Assembly: GCF_003112775.1 (NCBI RefSeq)
Contig: NZ_BFCH01000020.1
Location: forward strand, 1 to 64,000
Length of the DNA stretch: 64,000 bases
From: Mycobacterium montefiorense
GTDB lineage: Bacteria > Actinomycetota > Actinomycetes > Mycobacteriales > Mycobacteriaceae
Direction of reading: 5' to 3'
In this document: one piece after another, positions 44,359-52,620 of the stretch
Position numbering within the stretch: position 1 is the first letter of the stretch
Layout of the letters: every line of letters starts with the position of its first letter
The notes under the pieces: model-generated
What the model was told of the DNA's origin: nothing
The model's database searches: none
Seen by the model: only the letters and a program-made list of their open reading frames with translations
Translations under genes and position numbers: made by a program

Positions 44359-44850
44359 TCAGACCGACGGGAACTCGTGTTTGCCTGAGACGGAGCTGTC
44401 GCCGGGCTCGTTGACGCCGAATACAAAGGGCGCGAACACGACCTCGCGGCCGTCGGGATCGCGATAGGTGACCGCGCCCGTCGCCTCCCAGTACGGATGC
44501 TGCGGCTCAGCTTCGAGCCCGGCCTCCCGCAAGCGCGCGACCGCGGCCTGCTGCGACGGCTGGTCGGGGAAGTACAGGCACAGTTGCTCGTGGTGGTCGA
44601 CCGCGACGTCGCTGTCGAGGGCCTGCACGATCTCCATCGTCAGGTTCCAGCTGGGCATACCGAAAATCGCCCCGTTGCTGCCATAGCTGGCCTCGAATGT
44701 CTCGAACAGTGGCAGCCCGACCAGGTCGCGGTAGAACCGCACGGTCTCTTCGAAGTTCGACGACCGGCGGGCGAAGCGAATGGCGCCGATCGGCGCCAGC
44801 TGGATGGGCCAGTGCGTTGTCCGACGGGGCTGTTGGTTGTTCTGTGCCAT
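44359..44850 (-). CDS. VOC/glyoxalase-fold protein (YycE-like)
   Basis: Protein of 163 aa with a vicinal-oxygen-chelate fold: IRFARRSSNFEETVRFYRDLVGLPLF, then LTMEIVQ and, in the second half, VARLREAGLEAEPQHPYWEATGAVTYRDPDGREVVFAPFVFG. The YWE/RDPDG..VV.APF pattern points to the YycE-like group; the reaction is unknown. A metal-binding Glu/His set is not obvious. The ATG at 44850 lies 31 bp after the stop of the carotenoid oxygenase on the same strand. Confidence 0.83.
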   Translation of the reverse strand: MAQNNQQPRRTTHWPIQLAPIGAIRFARRSSNFEETVRFYRDLVGLPLFETFEASYGSNGAIFGMPSWNLTMEIVQALDSDVAVDHHEQLCLYFPDQPSQQAAVARLREAGLEAEPQHPYWEATGAVTYRDPDGREVVFAPFVFGVNEPGDSSVSGKHEFPSV

Positions 44851-44881
44851 CTTATGGTGACGTGTCGCAGGGGCGCGGGGT

Positions 44882-46396
44882 TCAGAGCCCCACGGCCGAT
44901 GCCGCGGACTCGGCGCTGTCCCAGCGTCGCAGCTGGGACCCGGGCGCCCACGTCGAATGGGTACCGCTGGAAATACGTTCCGGCAGTTGCAGTTTGCACA
45001 CCGGCCCGTCGGTTATCCGGGCAGCGTCGAACACCACGCAATAGGACGCGTCGGTGTTCATGTCGGTGGTGAGAGTGATCAGGTAGCCGTCGTCTTCAGC
45101 GGCGGCACCCACCCGCGGCGCCATCGCGGTCTCGCTGCCGTACACACCGTCGCCGAATGAGATGCCTTCCTGGCCTCCGGTGCGCAGGTCATGTTTGATC
45201 AACCCGTCGAACAGGAACCAGCCCGGCTTCCCGGTGGCGGCGTAGGTGTAGCGGTAACTGCCGCCCGCGTAGTCGGAGTTGATGGTCCCGAACTCGGTGA
45301 TGGAGTCCGACAACTGCTCCTCTTTCACTGCGCCCGTGACCAGATTGAAGCGCCACCGGTGTAGCCGGGCCTGCAGGCGATCCAGCGCGAGAAAGCGAAA
45401 TAGCTTCTCCCACTTCGTTCCTCCGGTGTCAAGCGGCTGAGGATCGCCTTCGAAAAAGCCGTCCAACACGATCTCGTCGCCGTCCTCGTAGGCGTTGGTG
45501 AAGTGCAGCACGAACGTCGGGTCGGCCTCGAACCATCGGATGTCCGCGGTCGAGCCGCGGCGCGGGATCACCGCGAAGCGCGACGGGATGTCCGGGTAGA
45601 AGCGCGGCAGGTGCACATCGTGTTCGAGCAGCCGCGGATCCCAGAACAACGGGAAATCGTTAAGGATGGCGTAGTTTTCGGTAAACGCCATGTCGTGGGG
45701 AAGCCGCGGGCCCGGCAGCGGGATGTCGACGTAGTGGGCGAGTTCGTTGCCTTCGTCCACGACGCCGTAGCGCATGTACGGGTCCTGCTTGCTGTAGTTG
45801 AAGAAGAGCAGTTCTCCGGTTTTGTTGTCGACCTTTGGATGCGCGGACACGCCCCACTGGAAAGGGAAGTGCCCGTTCCAGCTTTCCTTGCCGAGTGTGT
45901 TGGCCGAGTACGGATCGATCCGGTACAGATCCCCGCACTGGTAGAAGCTGGTCAACGCGATGCCGCGGTGCACGATGACGTCGGTGCTCGAGGCGTCCTT
46001 CATCTTCGTACGCGCACCCCAGCCTTCCTCGCGCTGGGCCAACTGCACTGGCTCGGCCAGCCCCGGCCACAGCGGCTCGCCGGCGTCGTTCTCGGCCAGG
46101 AAGCCGTCGGTGCGGATAAAACGGTTGCGGTAGAAGGCTTTTCCATCGCGAAAGCCGACCACATGCACCATGCCGTCACCGTCGAAAGGGTGGTAGGTCT
46201 TCAACGCCGGATGCAGCGGGTTCTCGGTGTTGCGCAGGTAGATGCCGTCGAGGTCGTTGGGGATTTCCCCTTCCACCGGGACGAGGTCGTTGGCGTCCCA
46301 TTCGGTGGTCTGGGGTCGCCACGGGCCGGTGCGGTAGGGGTGGTCGTCGTCTTCGGGCAGGGTCGACAGGAACTTGCCGACGATCTCGACATCCAT
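44882..46396 (-). CDS. Carotenoid cleavage oxygenase family protein (Rv0913c-like)
   Basis: Non-haem Fe(II) dioxygenase (504 aa) of the RPE65/NCED seven-bladed-propeller family. Four iron-binding His are recognisable in SAHPKVD, LPHDMAFTENY, FVLHFTNAYEDG and the C-terminal GTHSTWAPG. IYLRNTENPLHP near the N-terminus is the family entry motif (YxRN). It should cleave a C=C bond of a carotenoid, stilbene or lignin-type substrate. It starts 1 bp after the thiolase stop (46398), so the two are co-transcribed. Whether its substrate is desaturated by the Rv0897c-like enzyme is speculative. Confidence 0.92.
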   Translation of the reverse strand: MDVEIVGKFLSTLPEDDDHPYRTGPWRPQTTEWDANDLVPVEGEIPNDLDGIYLRNTENPLHPALKTYHPFDGDGMVHVVGFRDGKAFYRNRFIRTDGFLAENDAGEPLWPGLAEPVQLAQREEGWGARTKMKDASSTDVIVHRGIALTSFYQCGDLYRIDPYSANTLGKESWNGHFPFQWGVSAHPKVDNKTGELLFFNYSKQDPYMRYGVVDEGNELAHYVDIPLPGPRLPHDMAFTENYAILNDFPLFWDPRLLEHDVHLPRFYPDIPSRFAVIPRRGSTADIRWFEADPTFVLHFTNAYEDGDEIVLDGFFEGDPQPLDTGGTKWEKLFRFLALDRLQARLHRWRFNLVTGAVKEEQLSDSITEFGTINSDYAGGSYRYTYAATGKPGWFLFDGLIKHDLRTGGQEGISFGDGVYGSETAMAPRVGAAAEDDGYLITLTTDMNTDASYCVVFDAARITDGPVCKLQLPERISSGTHSTWAPGSQLRRWDSAESAASAVGL

Positions 46397-46397
46397 G

Positions 46398-47624
46398 TCA
46401 CGCGCCTTTGGTTGTACTGACCACGAAACTGACCGTCGTGGCGGTGCTGCCGCCGAAATTCAGCGTTCCGAAGGTGTTTGCATCCTCGATTTGATAGTCA
46501 CCGGCCCCGCCGCTGACTTGTTTAGCCGCATCAAGAAGCATCCGCACACCGGACGCCCCGACCGGATGTCCGCCGCCGATCAGCCCGCCGCTGGGGTTGA
46601 TCGGGAGCCGGCCGCCGATTTCGATCTCCCCGTTTTCGATGGCCTTCCATGATTCGCCCGGGCCGGTCAGCCCGATGTGGTCGATGGCCAGGTACTCGCT
46701 GGGGGTGAAGCAGTCATGCACCTCGAACCCGTCGATGTCGTCGAGGGTGACCTGGGCGCGGCGCAACGCGTCGAGCACCGCGGACCGCACGTGGGGGAGT
46801 ACGTAGGGGTCGTCGGCGGACCGGTCCAGTTTTTGCTGCAGGCCCAACCCGACGGTGCGGTGCCCCCAGCCGTCGATACGGCCGATCGGGCGGGCATCGG
46901 GATGGTCGCGCAGATAGGCGTCGTTCACCAGGACCAATCCCGCACCGCCGTCGGTCATTTGACTGCAGTCGAATCGCCGCAGCCGGCCTTCGGTGATCGG
47001 GTTGGTCGCGTCGTCGTCGGGGATCGGGTCGGGGACAGTCCAGCCGCGGGTTTGGGCGTTGGGGTTGCGCCGCGCGTTGGTGAAGTTGAGATGTGCGATC
47101 GCCCGCAGATGGGTGTCGTCCAAGCCGTAGCGCCGGTCGTACTCGTCGGCGACTTGGGCGAACATCGACGGCCATAGGTAGCGAGCGCCGGCGCCCTCGT
47201 GTCCGGTCCAGGCGGCGGCGCCGAGATACACGGCGGCGATGTCCCCGGGCACGGGCTTCTCCAGCTCGATGCCGATCACCAGCGCGGTGTCGTAGGCGCC
47301 TGAACGCAGGTCCGCGATCGCCGACAGCGCAGCGATGCTGCCGGACGCGCACGCGGCCTCATGTCGGGAGGCCGGGGTGTCCCAGAGCCCGTCGCACACC
47401 GTCGCCGGCATGGCGCCAAGGTGGCCCTGGCTGGCGAACATCTCGCCGAACGCATTTCCGACGTGGACCACTCCGATGTCGGTGGCGTCGACCTTGGCCG
47501 CGGCCAGGGTGGCGTCGACGACCTCGGCGGTCAATGCGGCGAAGTCGCGGTTCTCTTTGGTGAGATTGCGGGCGAAGTCACTCTGATAGCCGCCCAGAAT
47601 CCATACGTTTGCCGAGCCATCCAT
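46398..47624 (-). CDS. Thiolase-superfamily / lipid-transfer protein (Rv0914c-like)
   Basis: SCP-x-type thiolase fold (408 aa). The acyl-binding Cys is in HEAACASGS (about residue 92), and the catalytic-loop His in NPSGGLIGGGHPVGASGVRM. GFEVHDCFTPSEYLAIDHIG is the domain-2 signature. The extreme C-terminus (LNFGGSTATTVSF) lacks the Cys-x-Gly of degradative thiolases, as in many steroid-related SCP-x homologues, so it may cleave bulky acyl-CoA or act as an aldolase-like enzyme with a partner. First gene of an operon with the carotenoid oxygenase. Confidence 0.88.
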   Translation of the reverse strand: MDGSANVWILGGYQSDFARNLTKENRDFAALTAEVVDATLAAAKVDATDIGVVHVGNAFGEMFASQGHLGAMPATVCDGLWDTPASRHEAACASGSIAALSAIADLRSGAYDTALVIGIELEKPVPGDIAAVYLGAAAWTGHEGAGARYLWPSMFAQVADEYDRRYGLDDTHLRAIAHLNFTNARRNPNAQTRGWTVPDPIPDDDATNPITEGRLRRFDCSQMTDGGAGLVLVNDAYLRDHPDARPIGRIDGWGHRTVGLGLQQKLDRSADDPYVLPHVRSAVLDALRRAQVTLDDIDGFEVHDCFTPSEYLAIDHIGLTGPGESWKAIENGEIEIGGRLPINPSGGLIGGGHPVGASGVRMLLDAAKQVSGGAGDYQIEDANTFGTLNFGGSTATTVSFVVSTTKGA

Positions 47625-47700
47625 ACCAGCGCACGGTACTCCTGGATGACCCGGAAAATGGCGGACCCGTCGGCTCTCGGGCTGAACCGACGGGACCTAG

Positions 47701-47730
47701 GTGTGCGCGTAGGCCGGCCAACGCGCACAC
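47701..47730. repeat. 30-bp near-perfect palindrome
   Basis: Arms GTGTGCGCGT (47701-47710) and ACGCGCACAC (47721-47730) are perfect complements. The 10-base middle AGGCCGGCCA is itself palindromic except for one A-A pair. It lies 123 bp after the MHS transporter stop (minus strand) and 77 bp upstream of the thiolase start. No U-run is present on either side. It could be a factor-independent mycobacterial terminator for the transporter or a regulator site for the thiolase promoter. No gene is seen in 47625-47852. Confidence 0.6.
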
Positions 47731-47852
47731 CCTGTTGGGGCATTACCATCCCCGGGCGCGGGCAAACATGGCAGAACAACTTGCCTCATCATTCGCTGAC
47801 ACCGCTCTGACCTGTGCTAACGACGATTGCCCTGCTCAGCGGCGTGTGGCGG

Positions 47853-49274
47853 CTAGACAGCGCCTCCGACGAGCTCGGTCGGTTCGGGTTCATCCGGAGG
47901 CCGGGGAAAGGGATCCGACGGTGCGGCCGCGTGCCGGGAGTCGGCAAGATCAACGTCGGCGAGATCGATGCCGTTGGTCTCGTGGGCTGCCAGAGCGGCC
48001 AGGGCGCTCACCGCCGCGGCTGCCGCCAAATACCAGGCGATGGGCACCGACGAGTTATAGGTCTTGAGCAGTTGCACGGCGATGATCGGCGCCAGCGACC
48101 CGGCCACTATCGACGTGACCTGATAACCCAGCGACACTCCTGAATACCGCATCCGGGTCGGGAACATCTCGGCCATGGTCGACGGCTGAACCGCGTACAT
48201 CACTCCGTGGAACACCAAACCGATCACCACCGCCGACATGATGATCGCGTTGTTGCCGCTGTTCATCATTGGGAATGCGAAGAATCCCCAGGTGCCGGCA
48301 GCGACGGAACCCGCGAAATAGACTGGGCGCCTGCCTATTCGGTCACTGAGTTGCCCGAATAGGGGAATGACCGCGAAATGCACAGCATGCGCGACCAGTA
48401 GCCACCACAAGATCGCCTTGGTGTTGGCGTGGACCTGCACCTTGAGATAGGTGATCGAGAAGGTGACCACCAGGTAGTACATGATGTTCTCGCCCACGCG
48501 TAGTCCCATAGTGAAAATGCCACGCGGGTAACGCTTTAACACCTCGAGCACGCCGGCTCGAGCCGATTCGGAGTGCGCCGCTCGTCGCTGCGCTTCGAGG
48601 AAGATCGGGGCGTCAGTGACCTTGGTGCGGATGTAGTAACCGATCAGAACGACGATCGCGGACAGCCAGAAAGCCACTCGCCAGCCCCAGCTGAGGAACT
48701 CCGCATCCGACAGCGTCGAGGTGAGAATCAGGAGCACCGCCGTGGCCAGCATGTTCCCGCCCGGCACGCCGGCCTGCGGCCAACTCGCCCAGAAACCGCG
48801 GCTGGCATTCGGACTGTGCTCGGCGACAAGCAGAACGGCCCCGCCCCATTCGCCGCCAACGGCAAAGCCCTGGACGAACCGCAGCGTCACCAGCAGGGCC
48901 GGGGCCCAGTACCCGATCTGAGCGAACGTTGGCAGGCATCCCATTCCGAAGGTGGAGACACCCACTAGCAGCAGGCTCAGCTGCAGCAACTTCTTGCGTC
49001 CGTGCCGATCCCCGAGTTGGCCGAACACGATGCCGCCCAGCGGGCGGGCGGCGAAGCCGACGGCGTAAGTCACGAAGGCGGCGAAAATGGCGTCAAGGTC
49101 GTTGCCCCCCTGGGCAAAGAAGACTTTGCTGAACACCAGCGTGGCCGCGGTGCCGTAGAGAAAGAATTCGTACCATTCGACGACGGTGCCAGCCATGGAG
49201 GCAGCCACCACTCGCCGAAGGTAAGCGCGTCCGGTTCCAAATCGTTTGGGCTGCAAACCATCACCTGTGCTCAC
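47853..49274 (-). CDS. MHS-family MFS transporter (metabolite:H+ symporter)
   Basis: Twelve-helix transporter (473 aa). MHS/sugar-porter hallmarks: GTVVEWYEFFLYG in TM1, GQLGDRHGRKKLLQ (MFS loop 2-3, G-x3-D-R-x-G-R-K), RFVQGFAVGGEWGGAVLLVAEH, and the second-half loop GQLSDRIGRRPVY. Homologues move alpha-ketoglutarate, shikimate, proline/betaine or citrate; the substrate here is unknown. C-terminal cytoplasmic tail of about 45 residues is acidic and Pro-rich (FPRPPDEPEPTELV). Transcribed alone; 228 bp separate it from the thiolase. Confidence 0.9.
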   Translation of the reverse strand: MSTGDGLQPKRFGTGRAYLRRVVAASMAGTVVEWYEFFLYGTAATLVFSKVFFAQGGNDLDAIFAAFVTYAVGFAARPLGGIVFGQLGDRHGRKKLLQLSLLLVGVSTFGMGCLPTFAQIGYWAPALLVTLRFVQGFAVGGEWGGAVLLVAEHSPNASRGFWASWPQAGVPGGNMLATAVLLILTSTLSDAEFLSWGWRVAFWLSAIVVLIGYYIRTKVTDAPIFLEAQRRAAHSESARAGVLEVLKRYPRGIFTMGLRVGENIMYYLVVTFSITYLKVQVHANTKAILWWLLVAHAVHFAVIPLFGQLSDRIGRRPVYFAGSVAAGTWGFFAFPMMNSGNNAIIMSAVVIGLVFHGVMYAVQPSTMAEMFPTRMRYSGVSLGYQVTSIVAGSLAPIIAVQLLKTYNSSVPIAWYLAAAAAVSALAALAAHETNGIDLADVDLADSRHAAAPSDPFPRPPDEPEPTELVGGAV

Positions 49275-49443
49275 CGCTCGCCCTCCTTGGCGAAGCGCTC
49301 ACCCGAGAGTCCGGGTGTGCTGCGGATGGGAGCGTACCCGTCCTGACCTGGCAACGCAGGTTGTCGACGGTGTCTCAGGATTCCCTGACGGCCCATCGGA
49401 TTTCGACAGGCCGGCTGACGGGCGTCTACCCGCCGTGCGGGCG

Positions 49444-49752
49444 CTACCGCGGCACCGGTGGTAGCGCCGGGGCCGCAGAAGGAGGTGGGGGAACCTGGGG
49501 TGCCGAGGACGGTAGCGGCGGTGCCTCGGACGGCAAGGAGGGCGCAGACGACGGCAGCGGTGGCGGCTCGGGCGGAGTGAGTGTCGTGGTCGTAGTTGTC
49601 GTCGTCGTCGTTGTTGTCGAGTCGGAGGGCGTCGTCGTGGTGGGCGTCGCGCTCACGATCCCGCCGGGGCTGTGACCGATCCACACCGCCGCTGTGATGG
49701 CGATGCCTGCGGCGGGCAACAAAGCAATGAGCCGGATATCCGGACTTGTCAT
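49444..49752 (-). CDS. Thr/Pro-rich exported or membrane-anchored small protein
   Basis: Protein of 102 aa: one hydrophobic N-terminal segment (IRLIALLPAAGIAITAAVW), then a tract of twelve consecutive Thr after SDS, then a Pro/Ser-rich repeat (PPLPSSAPSLPSEAPPLPSS) to the end. This looks like a glycosylated or wall-spanning stalk without a folded domain. The opposite strand reads an implausible poly-Val, which supports this strand. The Thr tract is a coding trinucleotide-like repeat. It could be a spurious frame, but the signal-plus-stalk layout is common in mycobacterial exported proteins. Confidence 0.6.
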   Translation of the reverse strand: MTSPDIRLIALLPAAGIAITAAVWIGHSPGGIVSATPTTTTPSDSTTTTTTTTTTTTLTPPEPPPLPSSAPSLPSEAPPLPSSAPQVPPPPSAAPALPPVPR

Positions 49753-49783
49753 GTCAGAGCCTTACTCGTGATGTGGCAGCATT

Positions 49784-49820
49784 ATCCGTATAACGGTCCA
49801 TTGCAATCCGATATACGGAT
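49784..49820. promoter_or_regulatory. Inverted repeat between divergent exported-protein genes
   Basis: ATCCGTATA (49784-49792) and TATACGGAT (49812-49820) are perfect 9-bp inverted arms with a 19-bp spacer. They start 31 bp upstream of the Thr/Pro-rich gene, on the side of the divergent DUF4185 gene (start 50102). The A/T-rich arms stand out in this GC-rich DNA. The remainder of 49753-50101 contains no gene I can support. Confidence 0.45.
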
Positions 49821-50101
49821 CAAATGTGGTGATGTTAGCACCGCGGGTAGCGCGGATAACAGCACAATGCGCAGGGCAGGCACCGTTCATCGGCGCTTCG
49901 AGGTGTGTTGGTGGGGCGGCTGCTCGATCGGCCACGTCAAGCACCGGGAGTGCGCCTGACGAAGTCGGCTAGCAAACGTGCGGAGGGAGCGCTGGAAACC
50001 AGGGTTGCGACGCGGTCACGGATGGATACCTATTAGCTGCTGGCTAGTCACAGAAGCCCCTTAAGTCACTATCGTCACATACGCCAACTGCGAACGTCAA
50101 T

Positions 50102-51634
50102 GTGGCGTCTCGCTCCTGGAAAGGTGTGACTTTGTCGGGGATTCTTCGGACCATGTCGCTAGCGCTGGTGCCGGTGGCCGCTATCGCATACATCGTTGCG
50201 GCAGGACCCGCGCCATCAGCAAACGCCACGCCATGTGGTGCACCCGAGGCGAACGTCGAACCTCCTGCTGCACCGCCGGCCATGCCCGCGCCGCAGCCGG
50301 TTGTTCAACCGCCGACTGGGCGAAGGCCTTCGCACACGAATGACCAGGCGCCGCTGCCGAAGTTGGGGCCGCTGATCGCTTCGTTGCTCACGCCGACGGC
50401 TCCCGGCCAGCGATACTCGGCTCCGATGGTCCCGCAGGCGGGTGTAGTACCACCGCCGGGGCCGAACCCGCCCGCACCGGGGGGCCCGCAGTCACCGAAC
50501 GTCACACCGTTGCGGCCGAACGCGGCCCCGGGTCAGCAGCCGGCGGCACAGCCGGCTCCCGAGGCGGCACCCCCGCCTCCGGCCCAGATCGCGGGAGCGC
50601 CGACGTCGTTGGTTGACTGGGTGACCGGCCCCAACGGCCCGAACAAGACGCTGCAACGTTTCGGCATTTCCGGGACGGACCTCGGAATCGTCTGGGACAA
50701 CGGCGATCCTACGAACCGCCAGGCCCTGATGGCTTTTGGTGACACCTTCGGCTACTGCAAGGTCCGCGGCCAGCAATGGCGGTACAACGTGCTGTTCCGC
50801 AGCAATGACCATGACTTGTCCCAGGGAATCCACATCGCGGACGGTGTGCCCAACAACAACTACTCCGGCTCCCCGGTGTGGACCAACGGCCTCTCCAAGC
50901 AGGTCGTGAACACCATTCACAAGGCGAGTCACGAAACGGGAATCATCCCGACGTCGGCCATGTCGCTGGGCCGAACGCAGTACATGAGCTACATGTCGAT
51001 TCGGCAATGGGGACATGACGGCGAATGGTCGACGAACTATTCGGCCATCGCGAGGTCCAACGACAACGGCCAGAACTGGGGGATATTCCCCGGTAGCATC
51101 CGCACGGCCGGCGCCGACACGGTGCCGGGCGCCGGGTTCACCCCGGGCAATGAGAACTTTCAAATGGGCGCCTTCATGAAGGGCAACGACGGCTATATCT
51201 ACAACTTCGGGACGCCGTCGGGACGTGGCGGTGCGGCATTCCTGTCGCGCGTTCCCCCGGGTCAGCTGCCCGACTTGAGCAAGTACCAGTACTGGAACGG
51301 CGACAACGGCGGGCACTGGGTCCCGGCCAACCCGGGCGCGGCGACGCCGCTTTGGCCCGGGCCGGTCGGCGAGATGTCGGCCCAGTACAACAGCTACTTG
51401 AAGCAGTACCTGGTGCTGTACACCAACGGTGGCAGTAACGACGTGGTGGCACGGACCGCGCCGACGCCGCAAGGGCCGTGGAGTCCAGAGCAGCCGCTCG
51501 TCTCGTCGTTCCAGATGCCCGGCGGTATCTACGCGCCGATGATCCATCCCTGGTCGTCGGGTCGGGACCTCTACTTCAACCTATCGCTGTGGTCGGCGTA
51601 CGACGTGATGCTGATGCACACGGTGCTGCCGTAG
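50102..51634 (+). CDS. Exported DUF4185 protein (GH183-type, putative endo-D-arabinanase-like)
   Basis: Secreted protein of 510 aa. Signal segment at about 15-40 (SLALVPVAAIAYIVAAGPA), then a Pro/Ala-rich linker (about 45-175), then a DUF4185 beta-propeller-like domain to the end (GTDLGIVWDNGDPTNRQALMAFGDTFG; RSNDNGQNWGIFPG; PLWPGPVGEMSAQYNSYLKQYLVLY). DUF4185 members have been reported as glycoside hydrolases (GH183) cutting D-arabinan, the polymer of mycobacterial arabinogalactan and LAM; applying that here is inference. Acidic residues in GDTFG and GEMSAQYN are candidate catalytic positions. Starts with GTG at 50102. Confidence 0.82.
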   Translation: MASRSWKGVTLSGILRTMSLALVPVAAIAYIVAAGPAPSANATPCGAPEANVEPPAAPPAMPAPQPVVQPPTGRRPSHTNDQAPLPKLGPLIASLLTPTAPGQRYSAPMVPQAGVVPPPGPNPPAPGGPQSPNVTPLRPNAAPGQQPAAQPAPEAAPPPPAQIAGAPTSLVDWVTGPNGPNKTLQRFGISGTDLGIVWDNGDPTNRQALMAFGDTFGYCKVRGQQWRYNVLFRSNDHDLSQGIHIADGVPNNNYSGSPVWTNGLSKQVVNTIHKASHETGIIPTSAMSLGRTQYMSYMSIRQWGHDGEWSTNYSAIARSNDNGQNWGIFPGSIRTAGADTVPGAGFTPGNENFQMGAFMKGNDGYIYNFGTPSGRGGAAFLSRVPPGQLPDLSKYQYWNGDNGGHWVPANPGAATPLWPGPVGEMSAQYNSYLKQYLVLYTNGGSNDVVARTAPTPQGPWSPEQPLVSSFQMPGGIYAPMIHPWSSGRDLYFNLSLWSAYDVMLMHTVLP

Positions 51635-51702
51635 TCATGTCCTGGGTTGCGCACGGCAGAACGTGAATTGAGTTGCCGCACAAAACGTATGCCGGCGGGT
51701 AA

Positions 51703-52437
51703 CTACTTCGCGTTCGATGATCCGGAGCCGAGGCCGCGCTGGGCGTCCCTGCGCCAGACTTTTCGGATCGTCTCCCACAGGGGCCCGCCTGTGTCGGCAT
51801 TGCTCGATTGGTCCGGGAAGTTGTTACTGACGAACAACATCTCGTCGCCGGCTTCGAGCACCTCGCCGGGCTGAGGAACTATCACGTTGTCTCCTCGGAG
51901 TACGGTGACCAAAACGGTGGCCTCAGGCAAATCCAATTCGCGCACTTGCTGCCCGACGAGTGGGTCACGTTCGGGCAGCGTCAGTTTCGTTAGTGCTGCT
52001 CGTCCTTCGTGAAACGCCATCAATCGCACCAAGTGGCCAACGTCGATGGCGCCCTCGATTCCTGCAACCATGGCCTCCGGCGTCGAGACGGCCACGTCGA
52101 TACCCCATGTTTGGGTGAAGAGCCACTCGTTGCGGACATCGTTGATCCGTGCCACCACCCTGGGCACCCCGAATTCGACCTTGGCCAGCAGGCCCACCAC
52201 CAGATTGGACTTGTCATCTCCAGTTGCGGCAATCACGACGTCGCACGTCTGAAGGCCCGCCTCTTGCAATGCTGTCAGCTCGCAAGCGTCCGCATTCAGC
52301 CAGTCCGCATCGGGAACCGTGTTTGGTTCAAAGTTGCTGCGTTCGCGTTCAATCAACAGAATCTTGTGGCCGCTTTCCAGCAACTCGCCCGCGATCGAAC
52401 GGCCGATCTTGCCCGCGCCGGCAATCGCGATTCGCAT
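51703..52437 (-). CDS. TrkA/RCK-type potassium channel regulatory protein
   Basis: Cytoplasmic regulatory subunit (244 aa) of Trk/Ktr potassium uptake. Residues 1-130 are the RCK_N Rossmann domain (MRIAIAGAGKIGRSIAGELL; acidic residue in LLIERE for NAD; VVIAATGDDKSNLVVGLLAK; VVARINDVRNEWLF). Residues 145-220 are the RCK_C ligand-binding domain (LTLPERDPLVGQQVRELDLP; VIVPQPGEVLEAGDEMLFVS). It resembles CeoC-type single proteins. Start ATG 52437, or an in-frame one five codons upstream at 52452. Divergent from the CPA1 antiporter. No Trk membrane subunit lies in the window. Confidence 0.9.
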   Translation of the reverse strand: MRIAIAGAGKIGRSIAGELLESGHKILLIERERSNFEPNTVPDADWLNADACELTALQEAGLQTCDVVIAATGDDKSNLVVGLLAKVEFGVPRVVARINDVRNEWLFTQTWGIDVAVSTPEAMVAGIEGAIDVGHLVRLMAFHEGRAALTKLTLPERDPLVGQQVRELDLPEATVLVTVLRGDNVIVPQPGEVLEAGDEMLFVSNNFPDQSSNADTGGPLWETIRKVWRRDAQRGLGSGSSNAK

Positions 52438-52620
52438 TTTTCGCTTCACCACTCAGCCATCTTGTCTCATCGAGGGTGGCAGGGTCCGGATACTTCACCA
52501 ACCACACCGAGCGTTGCGCGGCCTGGTGCTGATTTACTGGCAGCACGCCAAGGCAGTGCCTTCGTCGTAGATGAGTGCCGACCGGCACCGGCTGCCGGGA
52601 CATATCCGGACGGGAATGTA

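Noticed and set aside
49361..49675. Plus-strand frame with a run of twelve Val
   Set aside because: It is the complement of the poly-Thr tract; a soluble poly-Val protein is implausible, whereas the minus strand gives a signal segment plus Thr/Pro stalk.
52009..52620. N-terminal extension of the antiporter frame
   Set aside because: Overlaps the divergent RCK gene and encodes no membrane segments; MSLQQLYLALL at 52621 starts directly with TM1.
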